A stretch of DNA of 64,000 nt from Coptis chinensis (GCA_015680905.1 CM027383.1:85779001-85843000), one strand, 5' to 3'; numbered from the stretch's first letter, positions 23,106 through 35,866 are shown. The notes: generated by a model not told the origin, from the sequence alone. Translations and numbers: made by a program.

Positions 23106-24375
23106 TATGGGTGGGAATTTGGCCCTAACGACCCTAACCCGGCCCTGACCGACCCGACCCTAAGCCCTATAAAGCCCTCACAACTAAAGCCCTCACAGAG
23201 TTTAGGGTCGGGCCGGCCCGGCCCTAATGCCTTCTAGTAGGCGGGGCTAGGGCTAAGATTCTAAAACATAGGCCCGACCCTAACCAAGCCCTAACCGGCC
23301 CTGTTTCATACTTTCACTATAAATACACATACCATAATTGTCCAACTCTTTGTTAAATATTTTCAATTAAAATAACATTGTCCTTTGTAATTTATCACTT
23401 ACACCCAAGGGTACTTCCAATAACTTGTTTTATATAACAAAAACTTGTCAACTTAACAGCCATAAAGAACAATGAGCACTAGCCTAATAAAAAATAATAC
23501 TTTATTTCTTTGATCATCAAGTCAAAGTCCATAACTTATTATTCTCAATTTCTTTTCTCACTTATTTCTTATCAATTATATTTTTATTCACATCCAAGCC
23601 AAGTCTAAAACTAAAGGTTTCCTTCCACACCATTAATAAAAAAAATACTGAGCGGACATTTGTAACATAGAAACCAAAAAACAACCTTTGTCAGAAAAAT
23701 GACATTTGTAATCTCAAATCTTTCTCCATCACTTGTTCAAAAGCCAATATTTTCATTTCCATATACAAAGCTTGAATCACTTTTAAATTAGAAGAAAGGT
23801 AATATTATATTTGTTTGAATCTATTATAGAAATAATTTATGATATTACAAATAGTTTAACAACTTCCATGACCCTTAACCAAAACTATTATGTTTCTTCT
23901 TTATATCTATTACTTCTTCCTTTAAAATGATAATATAATTATTTGTCTATGTATTTCAATGTTAAATGTAATTTTAGTGAGGTTTGAGTACAAGGAAGAA
24001 CAAATTCCGAACTCTCGATGTACTTCAGTTCATTAGATTGTGGATGTGCATTTTAAATTTTTGGACTTATACATGATTATTACTAGATTGGTTGGACTTT
24101 GAGTTTGTAGATTATTGTACACTTTTGTAATATAAATGAGTTTTAAAACTGATGTAGTAAAAAAAAAGAAAATATATAGGCCCGGCCCTAAAGCCCGGCC
24201 CTAAAGCCCGACCCTAAAGCCTTTAAAGAGGGCAAGGGTCAGGGTCAGGGCTTGAGGTTTAGACTTATGACCCGGCCCTATGCCGACTTTACTAGGGCCG
24301 ACCTACCCCTAATATCTGAAGGGCTTTAAATGTTTAGGGCCGGGCTAGCCCGACCCGGCCCATTGCCCACCCCTA
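23106..24375. mobile_element. hAT-type non-autonomous transposon, 1.27 kb
   Basis: A perfect 8-bp duplication CTCTACAG flanks the element (23098-23105 and 24376-24383). The ends are TATGGGTGGGAATTTGGCCC and, inverted, TAGGGGTGGGCAATGGGCC. Both subterminal regions are packed with GGCCC/GACCC/GCCCTAA motifs, while the 800-base centre is AT-rich and lacks a transposase. The 8-bp duplication and terminus define hAT. Confidence 0.88.
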
Positions 24376-24383
24376 CTCTACAG

Positions 24384-24957
24384 CAGTACGTTATAAAATG
24401 CACCCCTTCTTATCCAAAAACAAATAAAAAACTGCCAATGGGCTACGGGGATGAAAAAGGATTGCCACCGGTGTTCCAATCTCGGTTACAAAGAGGATTG
24501 TTTTGCATCGATCATTGAACCAGGTTAGTTATTTTTATTTTTATCTTCTCCTCTCTTCCTTGTTAGGGTTTCTCCCCTTGATTTTGGATTTCATCTTTCA
24601 TTGGCAGTCAACACTTACTCCCACTCTTCATTTCTTCTTCAAATTCGAAGCATGACTGGTGAGATTTATGGTAGTCTGAAAGCTTAGATCTTCAATTTTG
24701 TAGATTGTGTAGAACACTATCCAAAGCCTTAGGCTTCAAGGTTTTGGCTTTGGGTCGGTTTGTGATTCCTTTGCATTTTCATTTATTCCCCATTTTTCTT
24801 TTCATTCATACATGAATCTTTTCTCCCGAAGATGGATTCAGCCCCAAGGTTTGATGGGTCAATGGAGCTCGCCTGACTCGGGGGAACCACATGTAACTAG
24901 AGGAATGAAGGGGTGTATTGAATGGCCATGGGGTGCTTAGAAGAATAATTTCAAAGC
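24384..24957. other. Left flank of the retrotransposon nest; no gene recognised
   Basis: The stretch contains a possible splice donor (ACCAG|GTTAGT near 24522) and pyrimidine-rich sequence like a leader intron, but no frame longer than about 60 codons and no family match. It continues beyond the nest at 44337. Confidence 0.45.
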
Positions 24958-24962
24958 GAAGC

Positions 24963-25700
24963 TGTAGTAGCCATATTCATAGATGGATTATGTATGTATT
25001 GGGCCAAGAGATAGGCTCAAGACCATAGGATGTATTGGGCCAGTAAATTAACCTAAAGAGAGATGGAGGGCTAAGATTGATGAAGAGGAGATATAAAAGA
25101 AGAGAATGGAGGCACAAGAGGAGGATGAGGAAAAAGCAAGGTCTAGAGAGAGGAGAGTGAGGAGACGACCATAAGAGACGATGTCCAGAGAGGAGAGAAA
25201 GAGGAGGCGACTAGATAGGAGAGGGAGTGGAGGCGACTAGAAAGAGGAGACGACCAGAGGAGGAGTGAGGAGACGACTAAAGGAGAGTGAGGAGGCGACC
25301 AGAGGAGGAGACGTCAAGAGAGGACAGAGAGAGGAGGCGACTAGAGAGGAGAGAGAGAGTGGAGGTTACTAGAGTGAGGAGATGACCAGAGGAGGAGACA
25401 TCCAGAGAGGAGAGAGAGAGGAGAGAGAGAGTGGAGGCGACTAGAGAGAGGAGAGTGAGGAGATGACCAGAGGAGGAGATGTCCAGAGAGGAGAGAGAGA
25501 GGAGACGACTCCAAGAGAGAGACATAAGAGGGATGAGATAAGGGAGAACTACGGCGCAGCTTGATCTCCCGATAAGAGGGTATGTAGGCAACCCAAATGG
25601 GTTCAACTGATGAATTCAAATCATGAGTATTTCTCGTCTTCAGCATCAAACCGAGGAGTTGAGACCTATAAGAATAAAGGGTATGAACTGGGTTCATACA
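24963..25700 (+). repeat. 5' LTR of element 1
   Basis: TGTAGTAGCCATATTC to GGGTTCATACA, 738 bp. A unique 180-base head carries a TATA box (TATAAAAG, 25092-25099). From about 25150 the LTR is a purine-only minisatellite of GAGGAGGCGACTAGAGAG / GAGACGACCAGAGGAGGAG units. Confidence 0.9.
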
Positions 25701-25702
25701 TT

Positions 25703-25720
25703 TGGCGCTGTCTGTGGGGA
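25703..25720 (+). other. Primer binding site of element 1
   Basis: TGGCGCTGTCTGTGGGGA follows the 5' LTR after two T residues. TGGCGC.GT.TG.GGGGA-type sites are characteristic of Tat and Athila lineages of plant Ty3-gypsy elements. Confidence 0.82.
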
Positions 25721-25721
25721 C

Positions 25722-25840
25722 AGGGTGAGCTGTTCCTGGATATGCCTCGCGATATCCGAAATGAGTCTTGGGAGATGAGCTCTCCGCGGACCTTCGTGTC
25801 CGAATAGAACTTGGGGGCAGGTGAGCTATCCCTGGGTATG
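25722..25840 (+). repeat. Start of the 95-bp tandem repeat of element 1
   Basis: Units begin GAGCTGTTCCTGGATATG and include CGCGATATCCGAAATGAG, CTCCGCGGACC and AACTTGGGGGCAG. The array resumes at 41703 after element 2. GTATG at 25836-25840 is the target duplication of element 2. Confidence 0.82.
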
Positions 25841-26623
25841 TGAAGTAGATGGTGGTAGAATATTTCAAAGTTATTGATGTGGTTCACCATAGATTGTTTA
25901 GAGTTTGAATGATTGTGAGGTTTTTAGAAGAAAGGAAGGTAGAATCTTGGTTTAGGACTTGTATTGTTTAACTAGTTATGAAGAACATTGAAAACTTAAG
26001 TTGTTTTAATGATTGAAATAACACAAACTTGAAAGAAAAGGATTGAAATGTTTGATTGAAAGAAAGAACAACAAGAAATAAAATTGATTGATTGAATAAC
26101 AAAAGCAAATAACAAGATTGAAAATGAAGAACAATAAAGTAAATGACTTGAATGAAAAAAGACTAGAAATTAAATCCTATATGACACTAGATTAAGTCTA
26201 TGTGCATTCTCTCTCCTTAACTTTAGTTCATATACCCCTACTTTATGCTAATGACTGATTTGCCCTTCTCCATTACATTTGAGACACCTCACCCTTTACT
26301 TTATATTTTTGCTTTTTGATTTCTTCTTGATCAAGATAGGTTTTAGAGAAAGCCATATTTGGTGTTAAGGACATCCATCTCTGGTCTTCTGAGTTGAGGA
26401 CTTTGACTTTTCCAGCACTTTTTCATAATAGCTTCTGGTTTTCATAATAAGCGTAATTAAGGCTTCTTTTGGTGCTAAGACGCAGCTTTTATAATAAGTG
26501 GTCTGAATTTCTCTATAACCTGAAAAAGACAATAAAAGCTATGAGTTGTCTTTTCATTAAGCGTAAGAAGAGTTGTAATGCAGTAATATGAGGGTAATAA
26601 AATGCACATTTGGGAGCTAATCA
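25841..26623 (-). repeat. 3' LTR of element 2
   Basis: TGAAGTAGATGGTGGTAG to GGGAGCTAATCA, 783 bp. It keeps CTTGAAAG at 26028-26035, the single-copy target where the sister LTR has the hAT MITE. Confidence 0.9.
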
Positions 26624-28679
26624 CCACCCCCAAATAGCATCTTGTTTGTCCTCAAGCAAGGATAAGAGAAAAAACTAAGATCATAAATGAGTGATTTATT
26701 ATAAGTTATACTAATCTCGTTTCGCAGAGTGCGATTGCATTGACCATATGCAACAAGGCCTTAAACCACTAGAAATTCCCTATCGGACGAGCTTTAAGCC
26801 TTTTGAGAGTTTTCCAGTCAAGGTACTCACAAACTTCTTCTATTTAGTACAAAAGGGTATTGTTTCCTTATTTATTCTCAGAAGTTCATACATCTCATTA
26901 GTGGGGAATAAGGACAAGCTCCTTTGAACTTAGAATAACATATGTACAGTAATTTAATTATATAAAGATAAATGTGCAAAATATTAGCAATGAAATGCAA
27001 AAGCAGAGTCGTCTCTAAAACTTTTGGAGAGCGTCCTTAAGGTGGGTTTTCACAGGGGTATGTTGCAATCACAACTCTCTAATAGATTCACTCAAGTTTC
27101 ATTCTCTCAAGTGCAGCGGACACTTATATTCCTCACATATTCAACTGACGTCCAAAGAAATTGAGGTTGATTGATCACGCTTGCCACTTACTATCACACC
27201 ATCCTATTCTTAATTGAGTTAGAGGTTTTTTATTAGGAGTTATGGGGCTAGGGTGATGGTCTAGAAAGAAAAAAAGAAGGGAAAACAAAATCTGATAAGT
27301 TGAGAATGGGTCTTCAACATACTTGTAGCCAGAGAAGAACCTTGTTTTGTTCTTTGCTTCTGAATTGTGATTCATTCTTTTAGCCTTTTGGTTTTGTGAC
27401 TCCATATGATTTTAAATTTTGGGAGTTCTAACTTTGCTTTTGTTTCTGATATCGTCTCCTTTTGATTTTGAACTTTTAGGAGATTCGATTTTTGACTCCT
27501 TTGATTTTTTTGTTTTCGGAGTTTTGGTTTTTGATGGGTCTTTCTTTTCTTCTATTTCTTTTCTTTTCAAAGTAACTAACTGATATGTTTTTGTACAAGG
27601 TCTTCTCTTCTCTTTTTATGATATCCATCCAATTCTCAACTCGTCAGCTGGGCAAGTTTTTTATTAGGTGTTGTAACGGGTCAGGAATTTATGGTGACGA
27701 ATAAAAAGGCTTTTAGAAAATGGTGAAGGCTCAAAAGGGGTAACTAGAGGAAAACTATCTTTTTGGATTTTTAACGTTTATTTGGTTATATCGATCCAAA
27801 AATGGCCTAAATTCTCTCTTAGAATATGGTGTGGTGATCAAGCAAGTGGACGTGTGGTCTTTCTATCTGGACATCCTTTGTGTCATCACTCAATAATCAT
27901 TCAGATGAGGTTTTTGGCTAGATTCTCACAGGATATGGAACTTAATTGTTCTAACCTTGGTCTTGGAAACTCACCGCTATATACAAACAAATGCTGATGA
28001 ATGCCATTAATAAAAAAATGCAGAAATCATTGTACGTATATTAGTCTAAGTTCGAAGAAGAAGTCCTTACTCTATTGCTATAATGAGACTTCTAAACTTT
28101 TTATTCATCCTAGAAAAAGGAAACAAAACTTTTTAAAACTAAACAGAAAAATATTTTTGGTCTTTTTCGAAAAAACTTTTTAGAAAGGAAAAAATATATT
28201 GTTATATCTACTATAGAAAAATGCATAGTTTTTGCAAAATGTTACTATACTACCCCCAAATAGAAATATGTTTTTTCCTCAAAGTATGAAAAGATAATAA
28301 AGAGATTACCATAGAAACATGAGCAAAAACGGTGATACACCTGTATTATGTTCTTCATGATGAAAATACGCCACCCCCAAATAAGTTTCGGGCACGGGTT
28401 GTTTGATATAGAACGAGAAATATGTGGTTTATTATAATATGAATATTTATTCTACTATGAAATATCTTTTTGGATTTTTGTATTTTTGAAAACATATGCA
28501 AATGCATAAAAGAAAAATGAAATTTTTTGGCATGATGTATATGTATTACCTTCTACTCATATACCAAATTCCACAAGAAAACAAATAAAACAAGCAGATA
28601 ATATTAAACATATAATTAAACTTATACTAAACATCATAATAAAGAAAAATAAAATAACAACTAAAGATAAAACATAGGT
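26624..28679 (-). other. PPT and 3' untranslated region of element 2
   Basis: The minus strand reads TTTGGGGGTGG just before the LTR, preceded by GCTTGAGGACAAACAAGA, a context common in plant Ty3-gypsy elements. The following 1.3 kb aligns in blocks with 33737-34990 of element 3 (for example TAATCTCGTTTCGC-GAGTGCGATTGC). Secondary PPT-like CCACCCCCAAATA blocks occur near 28250 and 28370. No coding sequence recognised. Confidence 0.75.
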
Positions 28680-29590
28680 TATAAAGTATCTATACGGACA
28701 CTAGGGAGCTGCCTAGTCAGAATCCGTGCGTGACTCATCTCGACGTCTAGAATATCCTTCTCCTTGATGATGTCGGGTCCTAGTGTGTCTATCACTACGC
28801 GGGAGCGCATCTCTGATACTCCTACTGGAAAGACGAATGCTCCTCTCTGTGCTGTTCTGCTATGATGAGTCCCTATGTATGCCTGAGCTGGTGGATGTGC
28901 TGATGCAGAATCCTCTGGCCTCCATGGAGGAAGTGAATTCCGTCCATGGGCTGAATGAACTGTCAAGTGACCTCTTTAGCGAAGTAATCCACTTTCTCAG
29001 TAGGGCGTGCTTGCTTGGCGGCTCTGGCTACAGGTGGAAGCCAGAATTTCTGGACGCAGTGGGCATAGATAGGACCTGTGGTAGTGACCTTGAACTCCAC
29101 TAGGGTGTCTGTAGCCTCGAACCCCCAGTGTTGCATGATCCTGGTGACCAGCACTGATAGAGGGGCGGTGGACCTCCTGGGTTTACAGAGTTGCTCCCAA
29201 ACGAAGCCGACGATGCAGAAGCTGTTCTTCTGCTCCTGGAAAATCTATAGAATATGGAGCATCGCCTTATCGATATCAGAAGGCTTGGCCGAGCCAAAAC
29301 AAATTGTAGGTTGTCCACTGAGATACTGTCAACTGATTCCTTCGTAGCGAACTTAACTCTGAAATGCACAGTGAGACTTGGGGTTTTCACCCCCCTTTAG
29401 AAGCGTCTCTGCCATCATCACATCAGTGGTATTGTTGTTTGGGGACTGTTTTGTCTGAATATAAGCCTTCAGAGGAATCCCAAGAACCTCACTCACCACT
29501 TCCTTGGTGAGCTAAAGCATGCGACCATCCTTTACAACCGTGATGCGGTCATCCTCCCCTCTAAGCATATGATTATAAAAATAAAGAGGG
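28680..29590 (-). pseudogene. Degenerate retroelement ORF of unknown function
   Basis: Minus-strand frames starting near MLRGEDDRITVVKDGRML and continuing LTKEVVSEVLGIPLKAYIQT, then LVEFKVTTTGPIYAHCVQKF and VARAAKQARPTEK, are joined only across stops and frameshifts. The composition looks protein-coding, and the place inside element 2 suggests an extra ORF downstream of pol, but I cannot name the family. Confidence 0.4.
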
Positions 29591-30386
29591 AGAGAGGGAG
29601 AATAAGCCGCACCTTCTAACAAAACCAAAGCCTCCCATCTTCTTCTTCTAACCTCAACCTTGAAGTGCACTTAAAATAGATTAGAATTGAAGAAGGGTTC
29701 AAAATTTTGCTCCCGCACGATTTTAAGAACTTGAGTCATTTGGAGTATGAATTAATAAAATATGGGTTTTTAGTTGGAATGGGGGTTGAAAATGGAGGAG
29801 GTTGTGAAAGTTTGGAGTGGTGGTGTTTAGGTTGACCAGGCGGTCGCGAGCTGGGTTTGTTAATTATGCGAAAGATGATTGTAAGTTGGCCGGTCACGTG
29901 GGTTAAATAGGGTTGATGGCATGTGCCTCGCACGTGCCTTTTAAGCTAAAATGAAATTTTGGCCCAAGCCCAAATGAAATCAGGAAATTCCATCTGATCT
30001 TGTCCTCAATGCCTTGCCAACTTCAAGAGCCGATCTGCGCTTCATTACTTTTTCGATCTTGACCCGTGAGGTACCAAAATGATCAGCAACGGAAATGTTA
30101 CACAATGGTACAGGGTATGCTCACATCCAATGATGGATAAAAAATAGATGAGGGAAAGAAACAAAAAAGAACTGTAGAGAACATAGAAGGAAAATTTTAA
30201 TTAATTTTTTTGGGTTTTAAATAAGTTTGACTAAAATTTGAAAACGATGGGTCATTTTAAGTCAGATTTCCAAGACTTAGAAGTTTTTGAAAACTTGAGT
30301 CAATCCCAACCAGATGGTTGGATTACTCTCCTCAGCTGTGCTCGATGAGCAAGTGGCTGGCACATGAAAACCTTGAAAACTAAATT

Positions 30387-30620
30387 TTAACTATGAGGTT
30401 GAAGACCGGGGCAAGTTAGTGTTTGACAGTTCGAGCACCATCCTTCTCTCACAGCTCGTTTCTTACGTGCGTATGAACTCTTACCTAAACCAGGAATGAT
30501 TTTTAGTATATGAGTCCATATCTTTAGCTGCAATTCTCTAGGAAGTGCTTGCACACGATTATTGAAACTTATCCATCTAGTCTTGCTAGGTGGAGGGTTT
30601 TTGTTCGTTACAGAAGACAT
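30387..30620 (-). CDS. Small uncharacterised ORF inside element 2
   Basis: 77 codons, starting MSSVTNKNPPPSKTRWISF, with a central VQALPRELQLKIWTHILKII that looks like an amphipathic, F-box-like helix pair, and a C-terminal C..C pair (GWCSNCQTLTCPG). It is too short to assign. It may be the eroded end of a longer retroelement protein rather than an expressed gene. Confidence 0.3.
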   Translation of the reverse strand: MSSVTNKNPPPSKTRWISFNNRVQALPRELQLKIWTHILKIIPGLGKSSYARKKRAVREGWCSNCQTLTCPGLQPHS

Positions 30621-30837
30621 TTGAAAGCTTTTAAAAAGTTTTTAAAAAGAGAGAGGTTGAGAAGGGGGAAAGATTTTTAAGAAAGGAAGAATTTTTGAAA
30701 ATTTGTACAAGTTTGAGTCTTTTAACGTCAGATTCTCGAGACAAATAGAGAGGTGGAGGCAAAATATATAATTAAATAGAAAATAGTATCACTTTGGGTT
30801 ACTCTATTTGTTTAATTCTTGTTTGGAGATGCCTCGT

Positions 30838-31525
30838 CTTTTTTTTTAAAGTGGAAATTTTATTGATACTGATGAGGAATTTTACAAATAATTAGGACAA
30901 GCGTGCAACAAGCTGCGCCGCAAGTCCTTTCTGAATAACAAATTCTATTCTTCTAAAAACAAACTTGTTAGAACCAGCTGTCATAACGTTACTGTCTATA
31001 ACTCTTTGAAGTCTCTTGAGAAGCTGAACAGCCTGTTGTTCCAAGAAACCGAAAGTGTCGAAACTAAACGGAATGAAACAATGTTGGTTAGCCGTGCAAG
31101 CTTCCTCATGCTTCTCCATCTTCCCTGTCGCTACTCTCTTAGCTGCTTCTCCCACCTCAAAGACTCCATTCCCAAGCCCTACCAACGGAGAGGCACCAGT
31201 TACATCAACACATGCATGTCTCCCCTCAGACCAACTATATATCAATACATCCGCAGGCCGAAGTGTCGATCTGCCCTCATTCGGATCAGTGAGAAAGTTA
31301 ACAGGAGCCTCTTTCTTCACTTATACCCCAGCCCTCCAAAATGCATCACACAAAATGTCTCTAACATGATCATGTCTGTATTTAAAACCAGGAAAATATC
31401 TACAATGTGCTGCATGGTCCCCAAAGGCATCTAATCTACTTTTTTTACATACAGGACAAAGACCCCCGTCAGAGTACAGAGGAATCATAAGACGGTACCT
31501 AAGAATGACATGATAGTCCATTTTT
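30838..31525 (-). pseudogene. C-terminal piece of a reverse-transcriptase-domain (LINE-like) protein
   Basis: The minus strand reads ILRYRLMIPLYSDGGLCPVC, a CPVC..H..HC zinc-binding pattern (CPVC at about 31460, AAHCRYFPGFKYRHDHVRD), then KKEAPVNFLTDPNEGRSTLR, ADVLIYSWSEGRHACVDVTG, FDTFGFLEQQAVQLLKRLQR and IQKGLAAQLVARLS. This string is familiar as the C-terminus of plant proteins annotated as reverse transcriptases. A TAA (about 31323) interrupts it. The catalytic domain is absent. On the minus strand it ends with AATAAA and an A-run (30850-30839), which fits a 5'-truncated retroposed copy. No target duplication was established. It lies in element 2. Confidence 0.6.
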
Positions 31526-32293
31526 TTTTAAGTAGGTTTTCTCAAACAAAAGATGTCCTTAACCATATAGAGGTTTTAACAAGAATATAAAATTATACGT
31601 GAATCCGGTATCATTTTGGTTACTCTAGGGCGTATAATTTTCATTTTTATATCCTCTAGTTTTGAAAACCATAGAGAGATGTTTTAAGAAACTCGTACTA
31701 AAAAAGCTGTGATGAAAAGCACACCATAACAGATAATCTCAAGAAACTTTCATGTCGGTTCTGTGGCAAACCCAATCTAGACAGATGGAGCTTCAGCTAT
31801 GTGAGTTGGGGGATTTACTGCGAAGACATGGAATGTCTTGACCCGGGCGAATAGCTCGGTGATATAGGTGACCCTTAGTAAGCAAATCTAATTTCAAACT
31901 GCCCCTAGATTGCGTTATTCTAGCTAGGGGTTGGTTTGTGTAAAATCTATTGCCCGTTTTGTTTTTGAAAAAAAAACACATAACTATTGATATATCGAGA
32001 ATCTAGCATTAACAAAATAGGGAAAACAACTGTTTTGAAAATGAAAAGTAAAATAAAGAAAAAGAAAATTGTATACTCGCTTCACAGGTTCACACTTACT
32101 CAAATGGCGAGTAAAAATGTTTTACAAAGAATATGCGAGATATACGTGGACTAAGGCTCCGACACTTACAACCACACACTCCAAATGGAGGGTCCGGTTA
32201 CCTTATTGATGTATTCCCTTAAAGCAAAAGATGGAATGGAATGGAAAAGGAATACATCGGAAAAGAGGATTTAATCCTCGTAGATGGGATGAT
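31526..32293 (-). other. Element 2 internal sequence, non-coding as far as seen
   Basis: AT-rich sequence with no family match. ATGAT at 32289-32293 is the target duplication of element 3. Confidence 0.5.
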
Positions 32294-33722
32294 TGATAAT
32301 CATGAAATGATAGTTTTACTAATGAATAAAACGATGAAACTCTAAACGAAAGTAAAACTAATAACTGAACTTGTACTAGTGATTATCAAAGATTTCTACT
32401 CTTGATACTATTGAAGTAGAGTTGGCATAGAAGATTCGTTCCACTCCTAGTTCTTCAGTATTCAAGTTTCCTACGACTATCAATCCTACCAAAGTCAATG
32501 AGAGAATTACGAATTATACTACGAAATGCTACGGAATACTAAGGTTGAATCTAGAATAAGAATTAGGGGGGAATTAAATCCACCTTGAATCCAACTTAAG
32601 AAACTAGCATAGATTGTTGTAATCCAATTCTTATGTTCTTACGGTAAGAATTGGTCGTTCTAATCCCTAATTATACATGACATCTCTACCAATTCATAAC
32701 TAGCATGTGAGGACGTCCACCCATTCTCATGGCGAATCAACGACCTTCTAGAGTGGAATAGACTCTTACAATGATTCTAAGCTAACAAAATCAAGTTTTC
32801 ATTAAGGCTTCATCAAACCCCTCTAATGGAGGTTTAGCCTTGATTCATCAAACTATCATTTTCAAATGTAATTGAATAAGACATAATATAAAAATTCTAA
32901 CTTTATTAAATTTAACTAAACAATAATTAAAATCTAAATTAACAACTACAAAATCATTAAATAACAATAATCGAAATTAATATAAACAATCATTAAATAA
33001 CAAGATCGAATTTAACAAGAACTAACTATTTTATTTATCTAATGAATGATATTCAATGATTCAAATAACTAATCTAAAACAAGGAATGAAACTAATTAAT
33101 GGAGTGGAAACTAATTAATTAAATCCAAAAACTAAATCTAGAACTAAGTTTTTTTAATGGCTACTCTAATAGCTACCTTCTAACCTAAACTAATTGATCC
33201 TTAAGAGCTAAGTCTTGTGTGTGGAAATGGAGGAGACCAGATCCATATTTTCGTGCATGGGCTGAGGGTCCATATTTTGGGCCGGAAAATCGAGCCCAAA
33301 GCCCAATTTCTTCAGTCCACAGGCTCCTTTTCAGCTGGCTTTAACTTCAATAGGCTTTTTATCCACTTCTACTCCTCTGATTGGGTCAAGGTTTGGACCA
33401 TTGGAAATCTCTTTTCGAGTTGGTCGTTTTGACATAAGGTACGCCCAATTCTGATGCCTGAGTCTAAATATACAATCTTTGGAAGTTCTGCTGATTTTTG
33501 TGTGCTGTTTCTGCCCGTCTTAACCTTTAATCACAGAACTTCTTAGCAACCAACCCTTGCTCCTTTATATCGCCAAAGTGGCATATTTCTGCACATAATT
33601 GACTTCAATGCCTGAAATACATAAAAGCACGTAATTAGCATTAACTCTTAATTATTACTCGCATAATTGGTCTAAAAGTATTATTGTTAAGGGGTTAAAA
33701 CTATAGTTTTGAGTTCTTATCA
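32294..33722 (-). repeat. 3' LTR of element 3
   Basis: TGATAATCATGAAATG to TTGAGTTCTTATCA, 1429 bp. Related to the solo LTR at 46894-48385. Contains AT-rich tracts and the block GAATTAGGGGGGAATT. Confidence 0.92.
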
Positions 33723-35563
33723 AACCACCCCCAAACAGCATTTTGCTTGTCCTCAAGCAAATATGAGAAATTAGTATAAGTGACCAAAAATGGAGTTCTA
33801 ACTAATCTCGTTTCGCCGAGTGCGATTGCATTGACCATATGTAACAAGGCCTTAAACCACTAGGAATTCCCTAGTGGACGAGTTATAGCCTCGTGAGAGT
33901 TTTCCAGTGAAGGTACTCACAAACTTCATCTATACTACAACGACTCAAAAATAAAACTATTGTTTTCTTATCTATGTCTCAATTATCTATACATTTCACT
34001 AGCAATGAATACAGAATAATCAAGTCGAAACCTAAGATAATATATGCATAATAATCAATCATCTACGAATAAACATATATACAATGAGTAATACTATGAG
34101 ATGAACTAGTAGGTCCGTTTCTGAAAACTCGGAATAACGTCCTTAAGTAGGCCCTCACATAAATGTCAAGACAAAAACCACTCTGATTTTTTTCGCTCAA
34201 GTTTAAGCTACTCCCAATGCAGTGGGCACACTTTACCTTACAATCTCAATGACACACAAGGAAGTCGGAGTCGATCAAACACATCTGCCACTTACTATCA
34301 CACTAACCTATTCCTAATTGAGTTAGAGGTCTTTATTAGGTGTTGCGGGGATTAGGAGATGGTTTAAGAAGGAATGAAATGAATATTCAAAGAGGACACG
34401 TTTGAGATAATAGAGTCTTTATATTATATAACTAGAGAAAACCTTATTCTTTACTTTTGCTTCTACACTTTGTTTCCATCCTTAGCCATATTTTTTTTTT
34501 CTTTTTCTTTGGCTTTTGACTCCTTGATTCTATTTTTGGAGTTCTAATTCTTTATTTTCTTTTATTTATTTTTATTTTTTTATTTGGATGGAAACTTACT
34601 TTTTTCTTCTGAAGCGAGTAACGAATTATTGATTTCAAAGGTTCTTCTCTTTTCTATTCTGCATCTCTACTCTCAGTCTTATTCAAAGAATTGGGTAGGT
34701 TGATTTTTTATTTTGTTTTGTTTTGTAATAGGGTAAAGGATTTGTGGGTTGTGAAAGGCTCAAGAAAGGCTCAGAGGGGCGACTAGCGGAAAATAATTCA
34801 TAGGGTTGAATTTCTGGCTATATCGATCCAAAGAGGGCCTAAATTCTTGCTTAGGGTATGGTATAGTAATCAAGCAAGTGGACGTGTGATTTCTCTATCC
34901 GGATTTTACTTCTCCTTTGTGTCTCCTTTGTGTCATTTCTCAAATGTTCACTCATATAAGACTTTAGGCTATATTCTCACAGGATTTGTAGAATAAGTAC
35001 TCTAGCCTAGATTTTAGAAACTTACTGCCAACAATCATAGATACTCATGTAACATATTTATAGATAGATACAAGGATTATTACCTACATATTAGCCTAAG
35101 TTTCTAAAAACTATTCTAATGCAAAAGTTACGTGAGACTTCTAGATTATTGAGAGCATAGAAAAAGAAAACAATACCAATATTCCTAAGTGTATAACATA
35201 CTTTTTATTTATATTTTTTTTAAAATTTTTGAATTTTTTGAATAGAAAACAAGTGCATATTATACATATCTATATCCTAACAGATGCTTTAATTACATGT
35301 GCTTCTGTGCCCCCCAAACAGAAAGCATGCTTTGTCCTCAAAGTATTTAAATAACTAGGATAGAGAAATACCATTGAAACGCGTGAAATTCTGGAGCATT
35401 TGCAAAATAAGGTTAAACATACTAATATAGAAAATAAAAACTGATGTAACTCTATAAGAGCCCAACTCTATAAGAGTTCCACCCGTTATAGGGTTAATGA
35501 GAAATAGATTGCTTGGGACATAAGCAGACACTAACTGAAATAAAAACTAACCTTAACTCCCAT
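33723..35563 (-). other. PPT and 3' untranslated region of element 3
   Basis: The minus strand has GTTTGGGGGTGGTT ending at the LTR, preceded by GCTTGAGGACAAGCAAAATG. The first 1.2 kb parallels 26624-28000 of element 2, although the LTRs of the two elements are not alike. No coding sequence. Confidence 0.75.
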
Positions 35564-35866
35564 TTAAGCATTTTCCTTATTTCCCTCTCTAAAGAGACGA
35601 GGTTCCTTCGCATCCTGGCATGACATGATAACTTGCCAAGCCCGCCGCCATGCGTCGTCAACTTGTGCTAACCTGTCTAGTGTTACTATGTCTGATGGGG
35701 TGTAAGGAGCAACCAAATGAGGTTGCACCTGCCATCCCGGCCAAGTCATTACTAGAAATGAGCGAACCAGCCAATTGGTGGGTCTCATGACTTCAACCCT
35801 TTTCCAATCCGTGAAGTGGGTACAGAATTCAGGTAGACAACTGAGCACGAGTATTCCCCTGAGCAT
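35564..35866 (-). CDS. Unassigned 100-codon ORF in element 3
   Basis: Frame beginning MLRGILVLSCLPEFCTHFTD and running through FLVMTWPGWQVQPHLVAPYT and QVDDAWRRAWQVIMSCQDAK to a stop. It lies just downstream of the primer site, where gag would start, but I see no gag motif. It may be a remnant of the gag leader. Confidence 0.3.
   Translation of the reverse strand: MLRGILVLSCLPEFCTHFTDWKRVEVMRPTNWLVRSFLVMTWPGWQVQPHLVAPYTPSDIVTLDRLAQVDDAWRRAWQVIMSCQDAKEPRLFREGNKENA

Noticed and set aside
25277..25606. Ser/Leu-rich minus-strand frames in the element 1 LTRs (also 43345-43671)
   Set aside because: They are complements of the GAGGAG-type minisatellite; open length follows from the repeat composition.
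30387..30620. F-box gene
   Set aside because: A LPRELQLKIW-like stretch alone is not enough; the frame lies inside a retroelement and lacks the rest of the domain.
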